DNA of 64,000 nt, from positions 1,984,001 to 2,048,000 of the forward strand of contig NZ_CP005286.1 of the NCBI RefSeq assembly GCF_000819445.1, written 5' to 3'. Position numbers and translations under genes: made by a program. The notes below the pieces were generated by a model that was not told the origin of the DNA, did no database searches, and worked only from the letters and a program-made list of their open reading frames with translations. This DNA comes from Corynebacterium humireducens NBRC 106098 = DSM 45392 (GTDB taxonomy: Bacteria; Actinomycetota; Actinomycetes; Mycobacteriales; Mycobacteriaceae). Every line of letters starts with the position of its first letter. Position 1 is the stretch's first letter. Positions 17,884 to 25,564 of this stretch are shown one piece after another.

Positions 17884-18250
17884 GTCAGGAATCCTCAACC
17901 CGCAGCTCGCCGCGCGGATCAACCGCCTGGGGCACACGGACACGTTCGTCGTCGCCGACTGCGGTCTACCCATCCCCGCGGGCATCCCCGTGGTCGACCT
18001 GTCCCTCGTCTTCGGTGTCCCCCGCTTCGCCGAGGTGCTGGATGCACTGCTGGACGAGGTCGTCATCGAGGGCGTCACCATCGCCGCGGAGACCCCCACC
18101 GAGGTACGTGACCTGCTTCCCGCGGTCCCCGTCACCGAGGTCAGCCACGAGGAACTCAAGGCGTTGCTCGCGGACGTCTCCTTCGTCGTCCGCACCGGGG
18201 AGACCACCCCCTACGCGAACGTCATCCTCCGCAGCGGGGTGCCGTTCTAG
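17876..18250 (+). CDS. rbsD: D-ribose pyranase
   Basis: 124 aa. RbsD converts beta-D-ribopyranose to the furanose form used by ribokinase. The N-terminal MRRSGILNPQLAARINRLGH contains the catalytic His20, DCGLPIP follows, and the C-terminus FVVRTGETTPYANVILRSGV carries the conserved TGE-TPYAN segment. It overlaps rbsK by 8 bp and is followed by a strong hairpin, so it closes the operon. Confidence 0.93.
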   Translation: MRRSGILNPQLAARINRLGHTDTFVVADCGLPIPAGIPVVDLSLVFGVPRFAEVLDALLDEVVIEGVTIAAETPTEVRDLLPAVPVTEVSHEELKALLADVSFVVRTGETTPYANVILRSGVPF

Positions 18251-18313
18251 GAATCACCGGGAGGGGTGCAACACCATAACCAGCACGATGGCGTTGCACC
18301 CCTCTACCGATTC
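18251..18313 (+). terminator. Long inverted repeat after rbsD, likely terminator
   Basis: GAGGGGTGCAAC (18261-18272) pairs perfectly with GTTGCACCCCTC (18293-18304), and an outer GAATC/GATTC pair extends the stem. There is no long T-tract, so it may act as an intrinsic hairpin terminator without U-run or as a 3'-end stabiliser of the rbs mRNA. Confidence 0.6.
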
Positions 18314-18380
18314 CTCGACACAAGTCACACTTTCCCCTATAGGGTGAGCTGCAACACAATTTCTCACTTAGGGAGTACGT

Positions 18381-18782
18381 ATGACCTTGACAACTCAGGC
18401 CACTGAGTGGCTCACCCGATTCGAGGAAGCAACGGCTGGTCCCTCGGCCGAGGCACTGAGAGACCTCTTCGAGCCGGAGTCGTTCTGGCGAGATCTCACC
18501 TCCATCAGCTGGAACATCACTACAGCGGAAGGAATCAACGAGATTGTGGCCATGGTGGAAGCAACCCACCCCCGCAGTCAGCTACGCAACATTGAACTCA
18601 GTGATGAGCCGGCCGACGAAGGGGACGGTGTCACCCGTATTTCCTTCACCTTCGACTCACTCGACTTCCATTGCAAGGGCATTGTCCGGCTCCGAAATGG
18701 TCGCGCGTGGACTGTCCTCACCTCTGCGCAGGAGCTGATCTCCTACCCCGAGCCAAGAGGACGTAGGGTCAAGTCCGCGGGA
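18381..18782 (+). pseudogene. Flavin-containing monooxygenase, 5' remnant
   Basis: 134 codons from the ATG at 18381 (AGGGAG upstream) that read through a SnoaL/NTF2-like N-terminal domain (SWNITTAEGINEIVAMVEAT; VRLRNGRAWTVLTSAQELIS) to YPEPRGRRV. In family members that segment is followed by the FAD-binding Rossmann fold. The frame then runs into the left end of an IS256-family element at 18783. The C-terminal part resumes after that element at 21569. By family length (about 600 aa) some 250 residues, including the FAD and NADPH glycine motifs, are missing, so the gene is dead even without the insertion. Confidence 0.8.
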
Positions 18783-18859
18783 GTGGTGTATCTGCCTTTC
18801 GATAAAACAAGCAGCATGACGGTGTCAGGGACCGGCACGAGCCCGATGGTGAGACTGGC

Positions 18860-19312
18860 TCATGCGACCTCCTGAGTGGCTTCGCCGGCATCGATGAGGT
18901 GGGCAGCCATCATCGCCTTCGTCTGCTCCAGGCTCGTCAGCGACATGTAGCGCTTCTGCTGGATCCAATCATCGTGCTGCTCCGCCAACACGGCACCCAC
19001 GAGGCGGACCACGGCCTCGCGGTTGGGGAAGATCCCGACGACGTCGGTGCGCCGGCGGATCTCCCGGTTGAGCCTTTCGGTCGGGTTGTTCGACCACACC
19101 TTCGTCCACACCGCCTTCGGGGCGTGGGTGAAAGCCAGCAGCTCGTCGAGGGACTCCTCGAGGTAGTCCGCGACATGCGGGAACTTCTGCTCACAGAAGC
19201 CCACCACCTCCCGTGCCTGATCCCACACAGCCTGGGCATCGGGTTGCTGGAAGATCGTCTGAAACATCGCCGACAACGTCGGCCACTGCGTCTTGGGCAC
19301 CAGCCCGGAGAG
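18860..19312 (-). pseudogene. IS256-family transposase, C-terminal part
   Basis: 150 codons starting LSGLVPKTQWPTLSAMFQ and containing NNPTERLNREIRRRTDVVGI, the region of the catalytic Glu of the DDE triad. The N-terminal part is at 20678-21463, and both parts are in the same frame. Joining them across the single AAC codon duplicated by the IS3 insertion gives a transposase of about 412 aa, so the disruption is purely insertional. Confidence 0.88.
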
Positions 19313-19378
19313 GTTGGGCCCGAACCCCGGAAAGTGGACACGGGGATTTCATCAAGATGCGATAGTCAGTGTAGCTAA

Positions 19379-20272
19379 TCAGGCGGCTTCAAAGGCATTC
19401 GGCGAGCGGTAGCCGCACCATGAGTGCAAACGTTTCGTGTTGTACCGGGTGCACCACCGAAACACATCCCGGCGGCACACCAGCTGACTTGGAAAAACAG
19501 GCTCATCCTGAAGGACTTCCCGCTTCAGTGACGCGTTGAACGACTCCGCCAACGAGTTATCCGCACTCGTCCCGATCGCTCCCATCGACTGGGTGACGCC
19601 GAACTGCTCACACAACCTCCGGTACTGCTCAGAGGTATAAACACTGCCGTGATCCGAGTGGAAAATCGCCCCGTCAAGACTACCTCGGGCCCCGTGGGCC
19701 ATCGTGAGGGCTTCTTCGACCAACTCGGTGCGCATGTGGTCGGCGATCGCGAAACCGGTCAACTGCCGCGAATAGCAATCAATAACGGTGGCCAGGTACA
19801 TATTCGACCCGTCCGCGATCGGCAGGTACGTGATATCGCCGACGTAGACCGTGTTCGGCTTGGCTGCGGTGAACCGACGTTTCAACAGGTCCGGGAACTT
19901 CGGAACCCGTTTCGCAGACACGGTGGTCTTCACGCGGCGTTTTTTCGTGTAGCCGAACAGACCCATCTGCCGCATCAGCCGGGCCGTGCGCTTGTGATTG
20001 ACCCGCTGCACAACAACGCCGCCGGCGGAGTTGCCGTCGCTGGAGTTGATAGTCGCAGTCACACGTTTCGCCCCGTAGCAGCCGTTCTCGGCGTTGAAGG
20101 TGGTCTTGATCTGCGCTCCCAGCACCGCGTCGGCGACGAGGCGTTGCTGGCGGGCAGGGGCAGCCGATTTCCAGGCGTAGTACGAGGACCGGTTGATCTT
20201 CAGAACCTCACATAACCGCTTGACCTCGTAGAAGTCTCGGTGGTCGTCAACAAATCGGAAGCGGTTCACCAA
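19379..20272 (-). CDS. IS3-family transposase OrfB (copy A1)
   Basis: 297 aa. An HTH_21-like region (NRSSYYAWKSAAPARQQRLV) precedes the rve integrase core. D is in YVGDITYLPIADGSNMYLAT, the second D is in IFHSDHGSVYTSEQYRRL, and E is in ADNSLAESFNASLKREVL, giving the DDE triad. The 5' end overlaps OrfA at TTGGTGAAC, so expression may need frameshifting to an OrfAB fusion or coupled restart at GTG. The catalytic residues are intact, so the element could be active. Confidence 0.9.
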   Translation of the reverse strand: MVNRFRFVDDHRDFYEVKRLCEVLKINRSSYYAWKSAAPARQQRLVADAVLGAQIKTTFNAENGCYGAKRVTATINSSDGNSAGGVVVQRVNHKRTARLMRQMGLFGYTKKRRVKTTVSAKRVPKFPDLLKRRFTAAKPNTVYVGDITYLPIADGSNMYLATVIDCYSRQLTGFAIADHMRTELVEEALTMAHGARGSLDGAIFHSDHGSVYTSEQYRRLCEQFGVTQSMGAIGTSADNSLAESFNASLKREVLQDEPVFPSQLVCRRDVFRWCTRYNTKRLHSWCGYRSPNAFEAA

Positions 20273-20607
20273 TTCGTCTCTTCCGCGAAATATTTAGCCG
20301 CCTTGCGCAGGATCTCTCGTTCCTCCCGGAGCTTGGCGTTTTCGCGTTCCAACACGCGGATGCGCTCGGTATCGGAGAGTCCTTCAGCCGGGGTGCGTGC
20401 GCTGTTGGCCGCGGCGACGGGGCTGGCGACTTTCTCGCCGTTGGCGTTGGTTTTGGTGCCGGTGCCGAAGGAGTCGAGCCAGGTGCGCAGGGAGTTGCGG
20501 TTGACTCCGAGATCGGAGGCGATCGCGTTGATCGTTGCTCCGGGAGTCGACTCGTACAACGCCACTGCGTCACGCTTGAACTGCTCGGTGTAGGTCTTGC
20601 GTGGCAT
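20266..20607 (-). CDS. IS3-family OrfA (copy A1)
   Basis: 113 aa from the ATG at 20607 (MPRKTYTEQFKRDAVALYES). It carries a helix-turn-helix (ATINAIASDLGVNRNSLRTW) and a C-terminal leucine-zipper-like coiled coil (ERIRVLERENAKLREEREIL). OrfA binds the element ends and regulates transposition. It ends within the OrfB start region. Confidence 0.9.
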   Translation of the reverse strand: MPRKTYTEQFKRDAVALYESTPGATINAIASDLGVNRNSLRTWLDSFGTGTKTNANGEKVASPVAAANSARTPAEGLSDTERIRVLERENAKLREEREILRKAAKYFAEETNW

Positions 20608-20677
20608 GGTGGAAAGGTACCTCACTTCCCCAGCGAAATGCTGGTTTCAGCGTGTCCACCATCAAGGGGTCAGGTCC

Positions 20678-21463
20678 GTTCTTAGCGAAGTGCGTGCGGC
20701 ACCGCTGCCAGGAGGCGTTGGGCAGCACCTCGCCGATGGCGTGCTGGATCCCCAGGTGCGCGTCGCTGGTGACCAGGTACACCTGGTCCAGGCCCCGGGC
20801 CTTGAGATCGCGGAAGAAACCGGTCCAGGAGGCCACCGACTCCGAGGTGGCGACCTGCATACCGAGTAGTTCCCGATAGCCTTCGGCATTGACGCCGGTG
20901 GCCAGCAGGACGGAGGTCTTGACCACCCGCCCGCCTTCACGGACCTTCATGGTCAACGCGTCGCAGGAAACATACAGATACGGGCCAGAATCCAACGGGC
21001 GGGTCCGGAAATCCTCCACCATCTGATCAAGATCTTTGGCCATCTCTGAGACCTGTGATTTCGAGAGATTGTTGATCCCCAAGCTGGCGACCAGGTCGTT
21101 CATCCTGCGGGTCGACACGCCTTTGAGGTAGCAGGTGGCGATCACGGTGGTCAGGGCCCGTTCGGCCCGGGTGCGTCGTTCCAGCAGCCAGTCCGGGAAG
21201 AAGGAACCGGTGCGTAGTTTCGGCACGGCGACGTCGATGGTGCCGACTCTGGTGTCGAGGTCTCGGTGGCGGTAGCCGTTGCGGACGTTGGTGCGGGACT
21301 CGGATGTGGTGGCGTAATCGGCGCCGCAGATCTGGTCGGCCTGGGTGGACAGGATCTGGTTGATGAAATTCTGCAGCATCTGTCTCATCAGGTCCGGGGA
21401 GGCTTGAGACAGTAGGTCGTCGAGGTAGGTGGTCGGGTCGATATGATGGGGGCCAGCGGCCAT
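20678..21463 (-). pseudogene. IS256-family transposase, N-terminal part
   Basis: 262 codons from the ATG at 21463 (MAAGPHHIDPTTYLDDLLSQ), running through YVSCDALTMKVREGG (first catalytic Asp) and VYLVTSDAHLGIQHAIGEVL (second Asp) to CRTHFAKN, where the IS3 element is inserted. The C-terminal part continues at 19312. An in-frame read-through into the IS3 end gives a tail GPDPLMVDTL that is not transposase sequence. Confidence 0.88.
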
Positions 21464-21568
21464 CGTGGGTTGTCCCTTTCGAGGAGATGTAGGAGTTGAT
21501 TCGAAAGGTACTGCGGTGGTCGCCCACATCTTCCATGGGGTCCTCACCGGCAGTTACAGATACACCAC

Positions 21569-22216
21569 GCTAACGGACGTCACCACGTAGACACCGCTGA
21601 CCTGCTCTTCGCATCGTGGCCTTACAGACTCCTACCCGATGTCCAGCGTCCAGTCTTCGACAAGATCCGGGAGGACGATCGCGAGTTCTACGACAGATTG
21701 GAGGAAGCCGGTTTCACGCTCGACTTCGGCGATGACAACTCCGGCCTCTTTCTCAAGTATCTGCGCCGCGGTTCTGGGTACTACATCGATGTCGGTGCCT
21801 CTGACCTCGTAGCAGAGGGGAAGATCCCGGTGCGTTCAGGAGTGAGCATCGACCATGTCACCGAAACGTCGGTGGTACTCACCGACGGCACAGAGCTTCC
21901 AGCCGACGTCATCGTCCTGGCCACCGGATATGGCTCCATGAACGGCTGGGCCGCCCAGCTCATCAGCCAGGATGTCGCCGACGAAGTGGGACGTTGCTGG
22001 GGCCTCGGTTCCGACACTACAAAGGACCCTGGTCCATGGGAGGGAGAACTGCGCAACATGTGGAAGCCGACCCAGGTTAAGGGACTGTGGTTCCACGGAG
22101 GAAACCTTCACCAGTCGCGACACTACTCCCGCTATTTGGCACTCCAGCTGAAGGCCCGCTATGAGGGAATGGACACACCCGTCTATAACCTCGCTCCGGT
22201 CCATCACACCAGCTAA
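21569..22216 (+). pseudogene. Flavin-containing monooxygenase, 3' remnant
   Basis: 215 codons in frame from the right end of the IS256 element. Family sequence is recognisable from ADLLFASWPYRLLP through GLFLKYLRRGSGYYIDVGAS, the ATG-containing motif VIVLATGYGSMNG, and LWFHGGNLHQSRHYSRYLAL at the C-terminus. It lacks the cofactor-binding half and has no start signal, so it is non-functional. It pairs with 18381-18782. The original enzyme would have been an FMO-like oxygenase with an NTF2-like N-terminal domain. Confidence 0.85.
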
Positions 22217-22226
22217 GAAACGACAC

Positions 22227-22255
22227 GAGACCGGGTGCACACCGCACCCGGTCTC
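22227..22255. terminator. Bidirectional hairpin terminator
   Basis: GAGACCGGGTGC and GCACCCGGTCTC form a perfect 12-bp stem around a 5-nt loop, just after the monooxygenase stop at 22216. It lies between convergent genes and could serve both strands. Confidence 0.7.
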
Positions 22256-22267
22256 TTCCCTGCGCCC

Positions 22268-22411
22268 TTACCCCCCGTACACCTGGGTGAGGATCCCGGG
22301 GTCGAGGACGCGCTCCTCGGAGACCTCGAAGACTCCGAGCTCGGTGGCCAGTCGATCGAATTCGGTGACCTCTGTCATGGACAGGGTCACATGCTCACGG
22401 TTGTCCTGCAT
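22268..22411 (-). CDS. Possible small protein, unknown
   Basis: A 47-aa frame from the ATG at 22411 (MQDNREHVTLSMTEVTEFDR, then a tail ending LDPGILTQVYGG). Composition looks protein-like (acidic, mixed), not like a high-GC shadow, and GAAGGTG lies about 11 nt upstream. I recognise no family. It sits between the BASS transporter start-distal end and the hairpin at 22227-22255, which would terminate the convergent remnant. Confidence 0.35.
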   Translation of the reverse strand: MQDNREHVTLSMTEVTEFDRLATELGVFEVSEERVLDPGILTQVYGG

Positions 22412-22477
22412 GATTTCACCGCACCTTCTCGGTCGACGCGATACCAGTGGACTCACTGTAGCCCACCGGGGTGTCGT

Positions 22478-23470
22478 CTACGAGACGGACACCTTCTCTT
22501 CAACAACCCTGGTGCGATTCTGTTCCTCCGGGAGCGGGAAACGGCGGGCGGCCGCGGCGTAGACCGCGCCTGTGATGTTGTGGAGGACGGCGGCGACGGC
22601 ACCCGGGAGGGCGGCCTCGGGGCTGAAGAACTTGGCGGACATACCGGAGGCGAGTCCGGCGGACTGGGTACCCACCTCAACCGCCATGGTGCGGTTGTTG
22701 GACTCCGGCAGGCGGAAGAGCTTGCCGGTGACATAGCCCAGCAGGTAGCCGAAGACATTGTGCAGGAGCACGGCGAAGAAGACGATCATGCCGACGGCGG
22801 CGAGGCGCTCGGTGTTGTTGGCCACGGTCGGGAAGACGACGCCGCCGATGCCGAGGATGGAGATCCACGGCAGAACAGGGGCGATGAGGCCGATCCACTT
22901 GTCCAGGAAGTAGCGCAGGACGAGGCCACCGATAACGGGGAGCAGCACGGTCTGGACCAGCGTCATCGCCATGCCCCAGCCGTCGACGTCGGTGCGCTGG
23001 TTCGCCAGGGCGAGCATGAGCATCGGGGTGACGATCGGCGACAGCAGGGTCGACACTGAGGTCATCGCCACGGACAGGGCGACGTCGCCCTTGGCCAGGA
23101 AGGTGATGACGTTGGATGAGGTACCGCCCGGCACGGAGCCGAGCATGAGCAGACCGACGGCCAGCGCCTCATTGAGGCCCAGCATGCGGGCCACAGTGAC
23201 GGCGGCGACGGGCATGATGACGAACTGCGCCACCACGCCGAGGAGGATGGCCCACGGTCGGCGGGCGATCTCCCGGAAGTCCGGGATAGTCAGGGTCAGG
23301 CCCATGCCGAACATGATGATCATGAGGAAGTACGTGATGTACTGCGACCACGGCTGGAACGGCGCCGGGAAGAGGTAGGCGATGGCGGTGCCGACGAGGA
23401 TGAACAGGGGGAAGGCCGTCACGGCGATGGCGGCGGAGCGGTCCTCGCGGGAGCGGAACACGGCAGACAT
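22478..23470 (-). CDS. Bile acid:sodium symporter (BASS) family transporter
   Basis: 330 aa with about ten membrane helices. The family signature is in MLGSVPGGTSSNVITFLAKG and VEVGTQSAGLASGMSAKFFS, where Na+-binding residues lie in BASS structures. The ATG at 23470 has a GGAGG sequence 7 nt upstream; a start at 23506 would add 12 residues. These carriers import organic anions (bile acids, pantoate, pyruvate, others) with sodium; the substrate here is unknown. The C-terminal tail is charged and cytoplasmic. Confidence 0.9.
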   Translation of the reverse strand: MSAVFRSREDRSAAIAVTAFPLFILVGTAIAYLFPAPFQPWSQYITYFLMIIMFGMGLTLTIPDFREIARRPWAILLGVVAQFVIMPVAAVTVARMLGLNEALAVGLLMLGSVPGGTSSNVITFLAKGDVALSVAMTSVSTLLSPIVTPMLMLALANQRTDVDGWGMAMTLVQTVLLPVIGGLVLRYFLDKWIGLIAPVLPWISILGIGGVVFPTVANNTERLAAVGMIVFFAVLLHNVFGYLLGYVTGKLFRLPESNNRTMAVEVGTQSAGLASGMSAKFFSPEAALPGAVAAVLHNITGAVYAAAARRFPLPEEQNRTRVVEEKVSVS

Positions 23471-23580
23471 GAATCCTCCAGTGGAGATGGTGAGGTCTCC
23501 CGTCATCGGCCGTCAGGGGTGGGCTGCCGGTGCCAGAAGAAATGTCGCGGCGGGTGTGCGCTGGTAACACCATAAAGCGC

Positions 23581-24801
23581 TTATGAACGCACCATTTTCA
23601 TGAGGTGACGCAGGATGCGGGCACCGTCGGCCCGCAGCCCGTCATGCTGGTGATCGGCGGTCTCCCAGACGCGCAGGTCGCGGAAGTGGGCGGCGGTCTC
23701 CAGAGAGAGTTCGCGGGGGACGAAGATGTCGTCTCGGTAGACGGCGGCTGCGCACACGGCCGTCGCTTCCCCGAGTGCGGCCGCGTCGTACTGTGGCTCC
23801 CAGTCGCGTGCCGCCAGGTCCTCGGCTGCCCCGCGGAAGTCGCGGAGGGCAGGGTCCTCCTCGAAGAGCCAGGGGTAGATGTGTTCACCGGTGAGGTGGA
23901 AACGTTCGGCGCGGACGGGGTCGAGGTCCTCCCCGAAGCCCTCGACCTCCTCGCGGACGCGGTGCGCCGCCCACGCGGGCACGCCCGGGTAGATGGTCTC
24001 GTGGATGGCGGCGTAGAGTGGGGCCGACTCGAAGGACAGGCGCCCACTGAGGTCGGCCAGGGTGTCGCCACGGAGGCGCTTCTCGCCGCGGACGTGGTGG
24101 AAAGGGGCGTCGAGAAGCATCGCGAGGTTCTCGAATCCCGCCCCGCGCCCCAGCTCAATGCCGATGGTGCGGAAGCGGCGGGAGCTCAGTCGCTCACCGG
24201 TGGGCAGACGTTCGTCGGAGTTGTCGAGGTGGTGGCAGATCTCGCGGATTCGCGCCTCCGCCCAGGGCACCGACCTGTAGAACTGTTCGTGGCGGGCGGC
24301 GAGCTTGCTGTAGGTCGCGTGGTAGACCTCCTCGGCGGGACCGAAGCCGGGGAGTCCTCCGGTGAGGTAGGCGTAACGGATCGCGTCGGGGTGCTGCGAG
24401 AGGTAGGTGGTGGTGCAGAAACCGCCGAAGGACTGGCCGAGGACGTCCCAGCGCTCGATGCCCAGGTGCCCGCGGAAGGCCTCGGCGTCGGCGACGATGT
24501 CGCTGGCCCGGAGATGGGCGAGGTGGGTGGCGTCGAGAAGCGTGGGGTCGCCGTGGCGGTCGATGCGTGTGGAACGGCCGGTGCCGCGCTGATCGAGGAG
24601 GAAGACGCGGTGATCGGTGAGCGCCTCGGAAAGCCAGCCGTCGAACGAGGGGCGGGCGGGGTAGCCGGGGCCGCCCTGGAGGAAGAGCAACGGCGGCAGG
24701 GTGTCATCGCGGGAGATCTCGCGGCAGAACACCTCGATGGTCTCCCCCTCGTACCAGGGGACGGTGAGAGTGTGGTCGCGGACGGTGACGGCACTGTACA
24801 T
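23581..24801 (-). CDS. Alpha/beta hydrolase, proline iminopeptidase-like
   Basis: 406 aa. The oxyanion motif LLFLQGGPGYPA, LLDQRGTGRSTRI and the nucleophile elbow GQSFGGFC (Ser near residue 120) are typical of prolyl aminopeptidases (S33). The catalytic His is probably in ADHQHDGLRADG near the C-terminus. It would release N-terminal proline from peptides in the cytoplasm. The ATG at 24801 lacks a Shine-Dalgarno, but TAAGGT sits 7 nt upstream. The divergent epimerase-like gene starts only 19 bp away. Confidence 0.88.
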   Translation of the reverse strand: MYSAVTVRDHTLTVPWYEGETIEVFCREISRDDTLPPLLFLQGGPGYPARPSFDGWLSEALTDHRVFLLDQRGTGRSTRIDRHGDPTLLDATHLAHLRASDIVADAEAFRGHLGIERWDVLGQSFGGFCTTTYLSQHPDAIRYAYLTGGLPGFGPAEEVYHATYSKLAARHEQFYRSVPWAEARIREICHHLDNSDERLPTGERLSSRRFRTIGIELGRGAGFENLAMLLDAPFHHVRGEKRLRGDTLADLSGRLSFESAPLYAAIHETIYPGVPAWAAHRVREEVEGFGEDLDPVRAERFHLTGEHIYPWLFEEDPALRDFRGAAEDLAARDWEPQYDAAALGEATAVCAAAVYRDDIFVPRELSLETAAHFRDLRVWETADHQHDGLRADGARILRHLMKMVRS

Positions 24802-24807
24802 TGCGCC

Positions 24808-24814
24808 TACCTTA
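24808..24814. promoter_or_regulatory. Symmetric bidirectional -10 for two leaderless genes
   Basis: TACCTTA reads as TACCTT on the plus strand (24808-24813, 7 nt before the ATG at 24821). On the minus strand it reads TAAGGT (24814-24809, 7 nt before the ATG at 24801). A weak plus-strand -35, GTGACG, lies 17 bp upstream. Both start codons would be at or next to the transcription start. Confidence 0.5.
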
Positions 24815-24820
24815 GAGGGT

Positions 24821-25564
24821 ATGGACGACCTGTTGACCGTCGGCCGGATGCGCATCTGCCCCGCCGGCGCCCATGTGACCAGCACCGACACCGATCTCGG
24901 GGAGTTGTTCTACCTCTCCTCCACGAGTGGTTTCCCGATCCGCGGCGGCATTCCCGTCATCGCGCCGGCGTTCGCGGACCTGCTTCCCGACGCCCCGCGT
25001 CACGGCTGGGCCCGCACCTCCGACTGGCGGGTGACCACGGATTCGCGGAGTTTCACGGCGACGCTCTCCGAGGAGGGACTGGGGCTCACGCTCAGCGGCC
25101 ATGAGCTGGCCGACGGCCTGCGCATCACCCTGACCATGAGCAACGACTCCGGGGAGGACCGAGTCGTGCAGATGGGCTTCCACCCCTATTTCCTGGTCGC
25201 CGACGTGCGCACGGTGCGCCTGCACGGCCTCGACGGCGTCACGGTCACCGACCGCCTCACCGGCGCGGAGTCCACCCAGGCCGGTGAGGTGCGTATCGAC
25301 GCCCCCTTCGACCGCATCTTCCACGCCTCCCGGGAGGTGCGTATCGACGACGGCGAGCGCGTCATCACCGTGGCCTCCGAGGGCGCGGACTCGGTCGTGG
25401 TCTGGAATCCCGGAGAGGCCGACATGAAGGATGTCGGCCCCGGGGAGTGGAGTCGTTTCGTGTGCGTCGAGCCCGCGGTCCTCGGTGCGGACCTGCGGGG
25501 TGTGACACTGCCGGCAGGTGAGGATCTCACCCTGGCGATGACGGTGACCGTCAGCCCTTCCTGA
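24821..25564 (+). CDS. Aldose 1-epimerase / hexose-6-phosphate mutarotase-like protein
   Basis: 247 aa of the galactose-mutarotase-like beta fold. Recognisable elements are FPIRGGIPVIAPAFADLLPD, MGFHPYFLVADV (His as in the mutarotase active site) and VVWNPGEADMKDVGPGEWSRFVCVEPA, matching YeaD-type glucose-6-phosphate 1-epimerases. It would interconvert anomers of a sugar or sugar phosphate in the cytoplasm. The start codon is preceded by TACCTT at 7 nt and no Shine-Dalgarno. The 3' end overlaps the convergent YeeE gene by 14 bp. Confidence 0.85.
   Translation: MDDLLTVGRMRICPAGAHVTSTDTDLGELFYLSSTSGFPIRGGIPVIAPAFADLLPDAPRHGWARTSDWRVTTDSRSFTATLSEEGLGLTLSGHELADGLRITLTMSNDSGEDRVVQMGFHPYFLVADVRTVRLHGLDGVTVTDRLTGAESTQAGEVRIDAPFDRIFHASREVRIDDGERVITVASEGADSVVVWNPGEADMKDVGPGEWSRFVCVEPAVLGADLRGVTLPAGEDLTLAMTVTVSPS

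Larger units (their letters stand above)
19316..20677 (-). mobile_element. IS3-family element, copy A1
   Basis: 1362 bp with imperfect 26-bp inverted repeats, of the form GGxCCxGAxCCC plus an inner GTGGACAC. It is flanked by a 3-bp target duplication (GTT on the plus strand at 19313-19315 and 20678-20680). Its two proteins are identical to those of copy A3 at 43445-44806, which is also exactly 1362 bp but in the opposite orientation. Confidence 0.93.
18783..21568 (-). mobile_element. IS256-family element interrupted by an IS3-family element
   Basis: The terminal repeats begin GTGGTGTATCTG at 18783 and end CAGATACACCAC at 21568. Removing the internal IS3 copy and its 3-bp duplication leaves 1421 bp, a normal IS256 length. 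The transposase reads on the minus strand. The 8-bp flanks (CCGCGGGA left, GCTAACGG right) do not match, and the host monooxygenase has lost its middle, so an adjacent deletion probably followed insertion. Confidence 0.85.

Noticed and set aside
18775..18790. Search for an 8-bp target duplication around the IS256 element
   Set aside because: CCGCGGGA and GCTAACGG do not match, and moving the ends by one or two bases did not help. Reported as absent.
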